A stretch of DNA of 64,000 nt, from the NCBI GenBank assembly GCA_944324465.1, contig CALUWI010000007.1:62001-126000 (forward strand), given 5' to 3'. Shown here in pieces: positions 9,328 to 18,667 of the stretch. The stretch is from an uncultured Mucispirillum sp. GTDB lineage: Bacteria; Chrysiogenota; Deferribacteres; Deferribacterales; Mucispirillaceae. Position numbers and translations under genes: made by a program. The number at the start of each line of letters is the position of its first letter. Position 1 is the first letter of the stretch. A model generated the notes under the pieces. The model made no database searches. It worked only from the letters and a program-made list of their open reading frames with translations, and was not told where the DNA came from.

Positions 9328-11093
9328 GGCAGCACCTCTTTCCTAGTATTTTTATCAGGCACTAAGGCTGATGAAATATATAAAACTGCAAAAAGCAGTA
9401 ATAATGGATATATATAAACTATAAAATTTATTGCAGCAGCCGTTAAATTGATTTCCGGCATATTAAAGCAGTGCTGAATAAGCATACCTTGTGAGTATGA
9501 CACAACAGGCAGCAGAAAATAGGAAAGTACTGAAAATATTGTGATAGTCTTGCCTATAAATCTAAATGCTGGGAATATCATCATTACAGCAGCAAAGCCT
9601 AATAGATACTGTAAAAGATAGCCGTTATTCATAAGCACATCAATGCCTTTTAATGAGCCGTAAAATGCTATTGCACTGCTTTTCATCATCGCTATAGAAG
9701 TTTGTACAATTTCACTTATCTGCTGGCCTTCTGCCGCTTCTATTTTATAATTTTGTATCATAGCAATTGCATTATTTGCTTCATTTAAAAATAAATCATT
9801 TAAAGGTCTAGGTAAAAGTGAAAAAAGTAACTGATAACCGCCAAATATAGCAATGATTGCAGTAAACCAGTAAAGTACAAATGGCGGAAAAAAGTCTTTT
9901 ATAATTCTGTTTAATTTATTTAATATATATACAGGCAGAAAAAATACTATACCTATAATATTTGCAGCAATTCTGCCTGGAACATCAAGCCATGATCTAT
10001 TCCTGTTTTCATAAGTATATTTTTCTGCTTCTTTTTCTCTTTTTTTAGCAAGTTTTGCCTGCTGTTTTTCTTCTTTAGCTTTTAATTTTGCAGCTTTTTT
10101 ATCAAGTACTTCATTAGTGCCTGCAGCTGCAGCGGCTGTGTTATCAGAAGCCATATCTTTTATTTCTTCTTCGCTTATGATGCCTTCTGGTATTTCATCA
10201 AGAGTTTTTTCAACAGGACCGCTTGTAGAAACTTCAATCTTATCTGCCTGCTCGTTTAGCAGTTTGCCGTATAAAAGCTCTGCCTCTGTTTCATCTTTTG
10301 GTGTATCATCTTCTTGAGCAGGTTTTAAAAGGTCAGATAAATCAATACTGTCTAATAATTCATCTTCTTCTTTATCTTCCTGTGTTTCTTCTGCATTATT
10401 TTTTTTGACTTTTATTTCTTCATTATCAGCAGATAAATTATTTAAATCTGTATCATCATCAGTTTTTGGTGTAACAAGTGGTGTTTCTGCATCAAAATTA
10501 TTCTTTTTTGGGGCAGATAAATCAATATCTTCTATACTGCTGTCTTCTTTTGGAGTAAAAACAGGTGCAATATCATCATCTTCTAAAAGAGAATCTGTAC
10601 TGTCTGCATATTTTTGATAAAGATTTATTAAATTATCTTCCATTCCTTTATCAAAAAATATAACTAAAAACTGCCCTTTTAAAGGCACTGTTTGGAATTT
10701 ATATGAATTGCTGCTTAAATAATCTTTAATTTCAGCACTGTTTTCTTCGCTTATAATAAGTGCAGATTTACAGTCAAGAGATGACAAGTCATCACTTTCA
10801 ATCATAAACTGGTTATTATTTTTACTAATGTCCTGACCAATTCTAAATAATGCATTTGCACTGTTTTTTGACAGGCTTGTATCTTCTGCAAGCTGAGAAA
10901 CAGAGGCTGCTATATTATTATCTATAGTTTGAACATCTGTTTCTGTAAAATAGTATGCTTTGCGTTTAGTATCTAGTAAAAGATAAGCAGGAAATGTGAT
11001 TTTATCATCATATCCTTCACCTTTTTTTATAAGGCGTACACCTGCTTTTTCAAAAAATTTAGATATAGACTGTTCAAACTCCTGCTGCTGCAT
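9324..11093 (-). CDS. Unknown membrane protein with acidic linker
   Basis: This 589-residue protein is not recognised. Residues 1-160 look like a soluble domain. Residues 165-330 are acidic and low-complexity with repeated SI(E)D(I/L)DLS-type segments. Residues 330-360 are Lys/Glu-rich and probably helical. The C-terminal 220 residues hold about five hydrophobic segments (for example near 375-395, 405-430, 495-515, 520-545 and 555-580). ATG 11093 follows a GGAGC site. It overlaps the bacteriohemerythrin gene, so a shared O2-related or envelope role is possible but unproven. Confidence 0.7.
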   Translation of the reverse strand: MQQQEFEQSISKFFEKAGVRLIKKGEGYDDKITFPAYLLLDTKRKAYYFTETDVQTIDNNIAASVSQLAEDTSLSKNSANALFRIGQDISKNNNQFMIESDDLSSLDCKSALIISEENSAEIKDYLSSNSYKFQTVPLKGQFLVIFFDKGMEDNLINLYQKYADSTDSLLEDDDIAPVFTPKEDSSIEDIDLSAPKKNNFDAETPLVTPKTDDDTDLNNLSADNEEIKVKKNNAEETQEDKEEDELLDSIDLSDLLKPAQEDDTPKDETEAELLYGKLLNEQADKIEVSTSGPVEKTLDEIPEGIISEEEIKDMASDNTAAAAAGTNEVLDKKAAKLKAKEEKQQAKLAKKREKEAEKYTYENRNRSWLDVPGRIAANIIGIVFFLPVYILNKLNRIIKDFFPPFVLYWFTAIIAIFGGYQLLFSLLPRPLNDLFLNEANNAIAMIQNYKIEAAEGQQISEIVQTSIAMMKSSAIAFYGSLKGIDVLMNNGYLLQYLLGFAAVMMIFPAFRFIGKTITIFSVLSYFLLPVVSYSQGMLIQHCFNMPEINLTAAAINFIVYIYPLLLLFAVLYISSALVPDKNTRKEVLP

Positions 11094-11133
11094 TTACTGC
11101 TCCGTATGTATAATTATAAAATACTACTTATAT

Positions 11134-11162
11134 ACTATACTACTAAAAAAATAATACTTCAA
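11134..11162 (-). promoter_or_regulatory. Promoter of membrane protein/bacteriohemerythrin operon
   Basis: On the minus strand TTGAAG (11157-11162) and TATAGT (11134-11139) are separated by 17 bp, about 40 bp before the gene start. Both boxes match the sigma-70 consensus at four or five of six positions. Confidence 0.65.
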
Positions 11163-11284
11163 TAAAAGATTTGCATAATTTTCTTAAATATTTTTAAGTG
11201 TAATTGATATAATTTTATGTGCTGTAAAAAATGATACAAAAATATTGTTATGAAAATATATATATTTTCATCAAAAGAGAGATA

Positions 11285-11394
11285 TGCCGCTGGGTCCAGT
11301 AACCGAAGCGGCAGTGTCATAAATATGTAAGAAAAATAAAGCCCTCATCCTGCCTAAAAGCTGTCTGATATATAATCAGCAGAATTTAGGCGGG
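11285..11394. other. Two strong hairpins in the 326-bp gap below rpmB
   Basis: The gap 11094-11419 has no gene. TGCCGCT/AGCGGCA (11285-11313) forms one hairpin with an inner GGT/ACC. A longer one (11349-11394) pairs CCTGCCTAAA with TTTAGGCGGG and then CTG-CTGAT with ATCAG-CAG around ATATA. Neither is followed directly by a T run, so they may be RNA-processing or stability structures after rpmB, or a small RNA, rather than plain terminators. Confidence 0.45.
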
Positions 11395-11419
11395 AAGAAT
11401 TGTATATAAAAAACTGTTA

Positions 11420-11611
11420 TTAAGCTTTTTTAACTTTACCGGCTTTAAGGCATTTTGCACAAACTTTTTTTCTTACAACAGTTCCATCTGCCTCAACAGT
11501 TTTTACGCTGTGAAGGTTAGGGTAGAACTTTCTTCTTGAAACATTGTGTGCATGGCTTACTAAGTTTCCACTTAATGGGCCTTTGCCACAAACATCGCAA
11601 CGTCTTGCCAT
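11420..11611 (-). CDS. rpmB: 50S ribosomal protein L28
   Basis: This 63-residue large-subunit protein begins [21 protein letters not shown] and ends with [14 protein letters not shown]. The two Cys pairs (CDVC and CAKC) identify the zinc-binding, 'C+' form of L28. A GGAGG ribosome-binding site precedes the ATG. It is monocistronic and divergent from the DUF1858 gene. L33, often adjacent, is not here. Confidence 0.97.
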   Translation of the reverse strand: MARRCDVCGKGPLSGNLVSHAHNVSRRKFYPNLHSVKTVEADGTVVRKKVCAKCLKAGKVKKA

Positions 11612-11692
11612 ATCATTCCTCCTTGCTTTTTAGGGAGTAAAATGATAACCTATTTTTTATGAAAATAGCAAGTGTTTTTTTAAGGAGGAGCT

Positions 11693-11893
11693 ATGATTAT
11701 TACAAAAGATACTTTAACAGCTGATATTTTAAAAAATATTAATGGTGCAAAAGAGTTTTTTGAAAGCCTTAATATGGGCTGTCTTAGCTGTATGGGCATA
11801 CAAAATGAAACATTAGAAAAAAGCTGCCTTATGCACGGATTAAATATTGAAGAAATTATGGAGAAATTAAATAATTTACAAAATCAGCAGTAA
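11693..11893 (+). CDS. DUF1858 redox-disulfide protein
   Basis: This 66-residue protein matches the DUF1858 / hybrid-cluster-protein-associated disulfide family. It starts MIITKDTLTADILK and carries GCLSCMG (CxxC) followed by ETLEKSCLMHGLNIEEIMEKL. The CxxC plus third Cys pattern suggests redox or metal binding. A strong AAGGAGGAG site precedes ATG 11693. It leads a plus-strand run with trmB 11 bp downstream. Confidence 0.85.
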   Translation: MIITKDTLTADILKNINGAKEFFESLNMGCLSCMGIQNETLEKSCLMHGLNIEEIMEKLNNLQNQQ

Positions 11894-11904
11894 ATGAGAG
11901 TGGA

Positions 11905-12642
11905 ATGGAAGAAAAAAATTTAAGTGAAAATGAAAGACAACTGCCTGCATTTTTTTCATGGTGGCAGGGTGGTATCCGTTATGCAGAAAATATTGATAAA
12001 AACGGAGAGGTATTAAAACTGCCTTTTGAAAAAAATGCTCTTTATGGTGATGCTATTTGGAGCCAGCTTTATCCAAATATTAAGCTGAAGCCCATAACTT
12101 GCATGGAAATATTTGGCAATAATAACCCTCTTAACTTAGAGATAGGTATAGGAAATGGTGAGTTTATTGCAAAATATGCAGGTGAAAAACCAGAAGAAAA
12201 CTGGCTTGGGGTAGAAGTATTTAAAAAAATATTTAAACTGGCAGAAAAAAGGGCAAATAAAATAGAAACTAATAATATCCGTATTATTCAGTTTGATGCA
12301 GCCCTTATTTTAAGGCTTATGGAAGATGAATCATTAAGCAATGTTTATGTAAACTTTCCAGACCCATGGCCCAAGAAAAAACATAAAAGAAGAAGGCTTT
12401 TAAAACCTGAATTTATGCAGCTTATTGTTTCTAAACTGAAAAAAGGCGGCCTTATGCAGATTGCTACAGACCACGACGACTATGCAGAAGAAATAAATGA
12501 GAATTTAAAAGAAGTAACTGGAATAAAATCTATATATGATACAAGTTTTGTCCGCCATGTAGATGATTATTTCCCTACAAAATATTTTAGAAAATTTGTA
12601 AGCAGTGAAGGTGCTTATTTTTTTAGATATAAGAGAATATAA
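11905..12642 (+). CDS. trmB: tRNA (guanine-N7-)-methyltransferase
   Basis: TrmB makes m7G46 in tRNA variable loops using S-adenosylmethionine. The SAM-binding motif LEIGIGNGEFI lies near residue 77, and the family signature FPDPWPKKKHKRRRL, containing the catalytic Asp, lies near residue 151. At 245 residues it is slightly longer than E. coli TrmB owing to an N-terminal extension of about 40 residues. It is packed 11 bp after the DUF1858 gene and 2 bp before the NfeD gene. Confidence 0.95.
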   Translation: MEEKNLSENERQLPAFFSWWQGGIRYAENIDKNGEVLKLPFEKNALYGDAIWSQLYPNIKLKPITCMEIFGNNNPLNLEIGIGNGEFIAKYAGEKPEENWLGVEVFKKIFKLAEKRANKIETNNIRIIQFDAALILRLMEDESLSNVYVNFPDPWPKKKHKRRRLLKPEFMQLIVSKLKKGGLMQIATDHDDYAEEINENLKEVTGIKSIYDTSFVRHVDDYFPTKYFRKFVSSEGAYFFRYKRI

Positions 12643-12644
12643 TT

Positions 12645-13895
12645 ATGAAAAAAATAATTTTATTATTAATGATGATATTATGTTTTTCCCAAATATCTTT
12701 TGGAGAAACTGCTTATAATAAAATATACTCTTTCACTATTGACGGAGTTATTACAGATGCCACTGCATCTTTTATAGAAGCTAACATTAAAAAAGCAGAG
12801 CAGGATAATATACCTGTATTAATGTATATTGATACACCAGGGGGCGTGCTGGAATCTACTAGAAAAATAGTGCAGACACTTCTTTCTGCAAAAGTGCCTG
12901 TTATATCTTATGTTTATCCAAATGGTGCAAGAGCTGCATCTGCTGGTATATTTATTACTATGGCAGCAGAGTTTTCGGCAATGAGTGAAAGTTCAAATAT
13001 TGGAGCAGCTCACCCTGTATCTTCAAGTGGTGAAGATATAAAAGGGGATATGGCAGAAAAAGTTTTAAATGATACTACAGCTTTAATTAAAACTATTGCA
13101 GAAAAACGGGGTAAAAACATAGAAACTGCTGTCGGTATGGTTACAAAATCAAAAAGCTATACATCAAGTGAAGCATTAAAATTAAATATTATTGATGCAG
13201 TTGTAAACCATGATGAACTTATAAAAATAATTTCTAAAAAATATAATATTTCAGAAGATGCTGAAATCATTAATATAGAGCCTGATTTTAAGCAGGAAAT
13301 ATATAATATTATAGCCAACCCTAACTTTTTAGCAGCGGTGCTTTTCCTTGGCATTATTCTTATTATGCTGGAAGTTAAAATGCCTGGCACATTCGTTTTT
13401 GCAGGGCTTGGTATTATATGTTTAATAGTATTTGCTTTTGGTGCAAATATTATACCTATAAACTTTTTAGGCATTATGCTTATACTTTTAGGCTTTGGGC
13501 TTTTCATTGCAGAGATATTTATTACCAGCTTTGGTGCATTAACTGTTGCAGGGCTTGTAAGCCTTATTTTTGGACTTCGTATGCTATTTGACAGCGAGCA
13601 TTCTGCAGGTATATCTGTATCTTTATGGGTTATTCTTTTAATTACAGGTACAACATTATTAATAGCTTTATTAGTAGGCAGGCTTATAATAAAAGACTTT
13701 ACAAGAAGACCATCATCAGGTCCTGAAACTATGCTTGATAAAGAAGCTGTAGTTATAGAATGGGAAGAAAACAAAGGCAGAGTAAAAATATATGAAGAAA
13801 TATGGAATGCATATAGTGATGAAAACTTATCAGTAGATGATGCAGTAATTATTACAAATATAGAAGGCTTAAAACTTAAGGTAAAGAAAAAATAA
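12645..13895 (+). CDS. NfeD-type membrane serine protease (ClpP class)
   Basis: This 416-residue long-form NfeD protein has an N-terminal signal (MKKIILLLMMILCFSQISFG) and a ClpP-like protease domain with MYIDTPGGVLESTR and ARAASAGIFITMAAE (Ser nucleophile in ASAG). Four or five transmembrane segments follow at about residues 225-345. A C-terminal OB-fold-like domain (EAVVIEWEENKGRVKI) completes the family architecture. Such proteins usually work with SPFH/stomatin proteins in membrane quality control; no SPFH gene is adjacent here. Confidence 0.9.
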   Translation: MKKIILLLMMILCFSQISFGETAYNKIYSFTIDGVITDATASFIEANIKKAEQDNIPVLMYIDTPGGVLESTRKIVQTLLSAKVPVISYVYPNGARAASAGIFITMAAEFSAMSESSNIGAAHPVSSSGEDIKGDMAEKVLNDTTALIKTIAEKRGKNIETAVGMVTKSKSYTSSEALKLNIIDAVVNHDELIKIISKKYNISEDAEIINIEPDFKQEIYNIIANPNFLAAVLFLGIILIMLEVKMPGTFVFAGLGIICLIVFAFGANIIPINFLGIMLILLGFGLFIAEIFITSFGALTVAGLVSLIFGLRMLFDSEHSAGISVSLWVILLITGTTLLIALLVGRLIIKDFTRRPSSGPETMLDKEAVVIEWEENKGRVKIYEEIWNAYSDENLSVDDAVIITNIEGLKLKVKKK

Positions 13896-15056
13896 ATGAA
13901 AAGAGTAGTATTTGTAAGAGATAAAACTAATAAACACTCTATAAGAGCTCTTTTAGCTGCTTATGAAAAATGGTTTCCTGAAAAAGACTATTATGTATTA
14001 ACACCACAGGATGCTTTTGAATTTTTAGAAGAAGATGATTTAGCTTTATTTTCATTTTTAACAGGCACAAGCAGTGCTTATATTGATTATGTTACAAGGC
14101 TTAAAGCAAAACTGCCTAAAATAAATACAGTATGCGGCGGTGCTCATGCCAGTGCAAGAAGTGAATATATGCTTAAATATTTTGACGGTGTATGTACTGG
14201 TGAAGGCGAAGAAAGTATTAGAGATATTATAGATTTGGCTCATTCTGGCAGGGTGGAAGGTATAATTACTGGTAAAAAAGTATTAAATCTTGATGAATAC
14301 AGAGTATTTCCAAGAAAAATGGTATCATTAGGGCCAATAGAAATAGTCAGGGGATGTCCAAGCGGCTGTGCCTACTGCCAGACTCCACAGCTTTTCCGTG
14401 GAAAACTTAGGCACAGAAGTATAGATTTTATTGTGGAAGAAATAAAATTTGCATTAAGCAGAAAAGGTTTTGCAGATGTGCGTTTTATTGCACCAGATGC
14501 TTCATCGTATCAGTATAATAAAGGTATAAATTTAGAAGCAATAGAAAGCCTTTTATGTAATGTACGAAATACAATAGGTAATAAGGGCAAGCTGTTTTAC
14601 GGCACTTTTCCTTCAGAATTAGACCCGTCAGGTGTTTCAAAAGAGCTTGTAGATTTGCTTGTAAAATACTGTGATAATAAGCAGATAGTTTTAGGTCTGC
14701 AGTCAGCATCTCATGATATGCAGAAGATTATGCACAGGCGTTCAGGGCTTGCAGAAACTGAAAATGCTATTGAGCTTTTTTTAGATAAAAATTTTGAGAT
14801 AGTAGTAGATTTAATATTCGGTCTGCCTTATGAAACAGAAGAAACTTATGAAGAAACATATAAGTTTATAGAAAAATGGAAAGGCAGGGTTACTATACAT
14901 TCTCATCCATTTGACCCGCTTCCAGGCAGTAAGTGGCAGTATGAAAAAGCAACAGAAGTGCCTGCAAAATTAGTTAAGGCAGTAAAAAGTTTAGAAGGCA
15001 TAGGCAGAGTATTTGGCAGAGTAACAAAAGATAAGGAGAAAGTATGCAGAATATAG
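13896..15056 (+). CDS. B12-binding-type radical SAM protein
   Basis: This 386-residue protein has an N-terminal region of about 130 residues resembling a B12-binding fold (LFSFLTGTSSAYIDYV...CGGAHASARSEYML) followed by a radical SAM core with GCPSGCAYCQTP. Cys154, Cys158 and Cys161 would ligate the 4Fe-4S cluster. The layout fits the TIGR04013-like group of unknown function. It abuts the NfeD stop directly and overlaps the next gene by 13 bp. Substrate unknown; the cobalamin supply could come from the large cluster in this window. Confidence 0.82.
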   Translation: MKRVVFVRDKTNKHSIRALLAAYEKWFPEKDYYVLTPQDAFEFLEEDDLALFSFLTGTSSAYIDYVTRLKAKLPKINTVCGGAHASARSEYMLKYFDGVCTGEGEESIRDIIDLAHSGRVEGIITGKKVLNLDEYRVFPRKMVSLGPIEIVRGCPSGCAYCQTPQLFRGKLRHRSIDFIVEEIKFALSRKGFADVRFIAPDASSYQYNKGINLEAIESLLCNVRNTIGNKGKLFYGTFPSELDPSGVSKELVDLLVKYCDNKQIVLGLQSASHDMQKIMHRRSGLAETENAIELFLDKNFEIVVDLIFGLPYETEETYEETYKFIEKWKGRVTIHSHPFDPLPGSKWQYEKATEVPAKLVKAVKSLEGIGRVFGRVTKDKEKVCRI

Positions 15057-15319
15057 ACAATAATGGCAAAACATTAAAAGATTTACAAAAATTCCCAGAT
15101 TTATTTACATTTAAAATAATGGGAGATAATACAAATCAGTTTTCAGCTGATGCAAGAAAAATATTTGACGGAAGAAGTGATGTTACTTTTTCAGAAAATA
15201 TCAGCAGAACAGGTAAATATATAAGCATATCAGCAACAACAGAAGTATGGACTTATGAAGAATTAGAAAGCCTTTACACTGCTATCAGTAAACTTGAAGG
15301 CTTAAAATTTCATGTATAG
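15044..15319 (+). CDS. DUF493 (YbeD-like) protein
   Basis: A 91-residue protein with the DUF493 pattern: FPDLFTFKIMG near the N-terminus, a central SGKY-like strand (RTGKYISISATTEV) and the ending ELESLYTAISKLEGLKFHV. The fold is an ACT-like regulatory domain in YbeD. The ATG lies within the last codons of the radical SAM gene, implying translational coupling. Role unknown. Confidence 0.8.
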   Translation: MQNIDNNGKTLKDLQKFPDLFTFKIMGDNTNQFSADARKIFDGRSDVTFSENISRTGKYISISATTEVWTYEELESLYTAISKLEGLKFHV

Positions 15320-15328
15320 GAGTAGTAT

Positions 15329-15940
15329 ATGAAAGAGCTGGAAACAAAACTTTATAATGCTGTAACAGATAATGATACAGAGTTATTATCAGAGCTTTTA
15401 AAGGAACAGAAAATAGACATTAATTTTAAAGTGCAGAATGGGGGTACACTGCTTCATTATGCAAAATCAAAAGAAGCAGTGGAAATATTAATGAGTGCAG
15501 GAATAGACTGGACTTTACAGGATAATGATGGCATGACTGCCTTTGCTAAAAATTTTGAAAGAGTTTATATAAAAACTTATGAAGATATACTGCTTGCTAT
15601 GCTAAAAGTTGGGGTAAATATTAATGCTCCCGCATATTTTGATGAAGCACCAGTAATAAAAATATCCAATAATGCTACAACTTTAAGTGCAAATATAGAG
15701 CAGCTGCAGTTTTTGGCAAAAAATGGGGCAGATTTAAACATAAAGAACAGTCAGGGTTATACTCCATTAATGCTTGCTGTATTAAAAAATAATATAGATA
15801 TGGTGCGTGCATTATTAGAAGCAGGGGCAGATACTTCTATAACAGATAATAAGGGCAGAACAGCAAAAGAGATAGGCCAGTCATTAATTAATTCTGGATA
15901 TTTTATTCCTGCATTAAAAACTGTTATAAATGATATTTAA
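15329..15940 (+). CDS. Ankyrin-repeat protein
   Basis: This 203-residue protein is built of about four ankyrin repeats. The clearest are GGTLLHYAKSKEAVEILMSAG (around residues 39-58) and QGYTPLMLAVLKNNIDMVRALLEAGADTSITDNKGRTA (around residues 142-178). There is no signal peptide, so it is probably a cytoplasmic protein-binding scaffold. It is last in the plus-strand run and followed by a shared terminator. Partner unknown. Confidence 0.88.
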   Translation: MKELETKLYNAVTDNDTELLSELLKEQKIDINFKVQNGGTLLHYAKSKEAVEILMSAGIDWTLQDNDGMTAFAKNFERVYIKTYEDILLAMLKVGVNINAPAYFDEAPVIKISNNATTLSANIEQLQFLAKNGADLNIKNSQGYTPLMLAVLKNNIDMVRALLEAGADTSITDNKGRTAKEIGQSLINSGYFIPALKTVINDI

Positions 15941-15957
15941 TAATTGAAAATAAAAAA

Positions 15958-15992
15958 GCCTGAATTTAGATTTAATTTACCTAAATTCAGGC
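15958..15992. terminator. Bidirectional terminator, ankyrin gene / dxr
   Basis: A 12-bp perfect stem (GCCTGAATTTAG with its complement) sits between convergent genes, with an A run on the left serving as a U tract for the minus strand and ATAATTCTT on the right. Confidence 0.8.
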
Positions 15993-15999
15993 ATAATTC

Positions 16000-17112
16000 T
16001 TATAATCTTCCTGTGATTTCTTCGGCAGCTTTTTGATATTTTATGATATTTTCTTCTGCTTCATCAATAGTTTTAGCATCTTGAATATCTACTTTTCCTA
16101 AAACTTCTTCTATAACATTAGGTATATCTTTAAACACAATTTTTTCTTTTAAAAATGCATAAACTGCCTGTTCGTTGGCTGCATTCATAGCTGTCATTAA
16201 TGCATTAGAGTCAGTTTTTAATACATCCATGGCTATTTTTAAGCACTTAAATTTCTGCAGGTCTGGTTTAAAGAATGTAAGTGATTTCTGCTCCCATATA
16301 TTAACAGGATTAACAGTAGAATTTATCCTGTCGGGGTATCCTAATGCAACCGCAATAGGTGTTTTCATATCAGGCACACCAAGCTGAGCGATTGTAGAGC
16401 CGTCTGTAAAAGTAATATATGAATGAACAATACTTTCTGGATGTATTATAACATCTAGTTTTTCTGGCTCTATATCAAATAAAAACCTAGCCTCTATAAG
16501 TTCTAAGCCTTTATTCATCATAGATGCTGAATCTATTGTGATTTTAGAACCCATAGACCAGTTAGGATGTTTTAATGCTTCTTCTTTATTAATATAGTCA
16601 AAGGCTTCTTTTGGTCTGTATCTAAATGGTCCGCCGCTTGCTGTTAAGGTGATTTTTGAAACATACTGTTTTCGCTGCCCTAAAAGGCATTGAAATATTG
16701 CAGAATGTTCACTGTCAACAGGCAGTATTTTTGCACCGTTATTTTTTGCTTCGCTGATTATAAGGCTTCCTGCAGTAACTATAGATTCTTTATTAGCAAG
16801 GGCAATATGTGTACCGCTTTTTACAATATCATATACAAGGCGGACAACTGAAACACCAGCTGCAGCAAAAAGCACTATGTCTACCATTTCTTTTTTAATT
16901 ATATCTAATATCTGATTGTGGCTTTCTGGGCTGTTTGTAAGTACAGCATATTTTGCATTAAGCAGATTTTTTGCTTTTTCAAGCCCCTGCACATTCTGGT
17001 GGGCTGTTACAAATACTGTTTCAAATAAATCACTGTTTGCAGAAACTACTTCTACACCAGAAGAACCAACTGAGCCTGTAACACCAATTATACCTATTTT
17101 CTTTTTATTCAT
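16000..17112 (-). CDS. dxr: 1-deoxy-D-xylulose 5-phosphate reductoisomerase
   Basis: Dxr converts DXP to 2-C-methyl-D-erythritol 4-phosphate with NADPH, the committed step of the MEP isoprenoid pathway. The 370-residue product shows the NADPH motif GVTGSVGSSG at residues 10-19, NKESIVTAG, PVDSEHSAIFQ (metal-binding Asp and Glu), ASGGPFR, HPNWSMGSKITIDSASMMNKGLE and IHPESIVHS, all diagnostic. It follows cdsA by 2 bp in a pyrH-frr-uppS-cdsA-dxr run, linking isoprenoid, undecaprenyl and phospholipid synthesis. Confidence 0.98.
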   Translation of the reverse strand: MNKKKIGIIGVTGSVGSSGVEVVSANSDLFETVFVTAHQNVQGLEKAKNLLNAKYAVLTNSPESHNQILDIIKKEMVDIVLFAAAGVSVVRLVYDIVKSGTHIALANKESIVTAGSLIISEAKNNGAKILPVDSEHSAIFQCLLGQRKQYVSKITLTASGGPFRYRPKEAFDYINKEEALKHPNWSMGSKITIDSASMMNKGLELIEARFLFDIEPEKLDVIIHPESIVHSYITFTDGSTIAQLGVPDMKTPIAVALGYPDRINSTVNPVNIWEQKSLTFFKPDLQKFKCLKIAMDVLKTDSNALMTAMNAANEQAVYAFLKEKIVFKDIPNVIEEVLGKVDIQDAKTIDEAEENIIKYQKAAEEITGRL

Positions 17113-17114
17113 AA

Positions 17115-17930
17115 CTATTTGCCTGCAATATATATAAGATAAAAGTAAAGAACAGGGCCTGCAATCATTAAAGAATCAAACCTGTCTAAAATGCCGCCGT
17201 GGCCTGGAAGCAGTGTGCCGCTGTCTTTTACATTTGCACTGCGTTTTATCATAGATTCTATTAAATCACCAATTACCCCTGCCACAATAACATCTACTAA
17301 AATAATAATCATAATTATCCAGTTTTCATGCAGAAGATAATAGTTAAAAAATGCTCCAACTATTAATGCACCGATTGTACCGCCAATTAATCCTTCTATA
17401 GATTTGCCCGGGCTTACTTTTGGAATCAGCTTATGTTTACCGCAGGCAACACCTGTAAAATATGCAAAAGAATCGCTTGCCCATACTACAAAGCATAAAA
17501 ATAATACCCATTCATAGCCTATGTTTTTTAAAAGAGCAAGAAATGTAAGCATAAAAGGAACAAACATTACAGCAAAAAAGTTATATGATACTTCTTCCAT
17601 AACTTTTTCTGTAGGGTTTGCAGAAAACATTTTTAAAAGGAATAATATAAAAAGGATAACAAAAGCATAGGCAGTAAAAGCTGTAAAGCCTAAAAAGTAA
17701 ATGATAAACGGCACAGCCACTGAAGATATCCACATGAGTGGAGTATATAAACGGATATTATCCTGCTTCATAATTTTTATAAATTCATGAGTGCCAAGTA
17801 TAGAAATGACAGCAACAACAGTTAAAAATATATGGGAATGTGCTTTTATAATTAAAAATAGTGCAAGTGGAATAAGTATTAATGCTACAATTATCCGCAT
17901 AAACATTTCTTTTGCTTTTTTGCTGTCCAT
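17115..17930 (-). CDS. cdsA: Phosphatidate cytidylyltransferase
   Basis: CdsA makes CDP-diacylglycerol from phosphatidate and CTP in the inner membrane. The roughly 271-residue protein has about eight transmembrane segments and the C-terminal signature [16 protein letters not shown]...[18 protein letters not shown]...[13 protein letters not shown] chose ATG 17930 because GAGGG lies just upstream of it; an in-frame TTG at 17942 overlaps the uppS stop. With uppS and dxr it forms the classic lipid-precursor gene block. Confidence 0.96.
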   Translation of the reverse strand: MDSKKAKEMFMRIIVALILIPLALFLIIKAHSHIFLTVVAVISILGTHEFIKIMKQDNIRLYTPLMWISSVAVPFIIYFLGFTAFTAYAFVILFILFLLKMFSANPTEKVMEEVSYNFFAVMFVPFMLTFLALLKNIGYEWVLFLCFVVWASDSFAYFTGVACGKHKLIPKVSPGKSIEGLIGGTIGALIVGAFFNYYLLHENWIIMIIILVDVIVAGVIGDLIESMIKRSANVKDSGTLLPGHGGILDRFDSLMIAGPVLYFYLIYIAGK

Positions 17931-17938
17931 AACTTCCC

Positions 17939-18667
17939 TCAATTATTATTTAGCTGTTCATCAGTTTTGCCAAACCTGCGAACTCTTTTATTAAATTCAT
18001 CTACTGCTTTGTCAAAATCTTTTTCATCAAAATCAGGCCAAAGTTTATCTGTAAAATAAAGCTCAGCATAAGATATACGCCATAACATAAAGTTGCTTAT
18101 ACGCTGCTCACCGCTTGTGCGTATAAGTAAATCTACATCAGGCAGTTCACTGTTATAAAGATTTTCTCTAATAGTATCTTTTGATATATTATCAATACTA
18201 AGTCTTCCTTCCTGCACTTTTTGTGCAATCTGTTTCATACAGTCTACAAGTTCGTCTTGTGCACTGTAGCTTAAAGCCATATTTAAAAGCAGACCAGTAT
18301 TATTTTTTGTTTCTTCTTTAAGTTTTAAAAGAGACTGTCGTGTTTTTTCTGGTATCAGCTCAACTTTACCAGATAATATAAAGCGAATGTTATTTTTAGT
18401 AATACTTTCCCATTCTGAAGCAACATACTCATCAAGCAGGTTCATTAAAAAAGAAACTTCTTCTTTTGGACGGAGCCAGTTTTCTGCAGAAAAAGCAAAT
18501 ATACTTAATGCTTTTAAATGGTTTTCTGCAGCATGGGTGATAATTTTTTTAACAGCTTTCACACCCTCTTTATGACCTAAAAAACGAGGAAGTCCCCGTT
18601 TTTTAGCCCATCTGCCGTTACCGTCCATAATTATTGCAATATGGAGATTTTCTAAGCCTTTTGGCAT
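17939..18667 (-). CDS. uppS: Undecaprenyl diphosphate synthase
   Basis: UppS is the cis-prenyltransferase that makes undecaprenyl diphosphate, the lipid carrier for peptidoglycan and glycans. The 242-residue protein has the catalytic [12 protein letters not shown] near residues 14-25, GHKEG, FSAENW, and the C-terminal [23 protein letters not shown] block. It overlaps the frr stop by one base and is coupled to cdsA downstream. Confidence 0.97.
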   Translation of the reverse strand: MPKGLENLHIAIIMDGNGRWAKKRGLPRFLGHKEGVKAVKKIITHAAENHLKALSIFAFSAENWLRPKEEVSFLMNLLDEYVASEWESITKNNIRFILSGKVELIPEKTRQSLLKLKEETKNNTGLLLNMALSYSAQDELVDCMKQIAQKVQEGRLSIDNISKDTIRENLYNSELPDVDLLIRTSGEQRISNFMLWRISYAELYFTDKLWPDFDEKDFDKAVDEFNKRVRRFGKTDEQLNNN

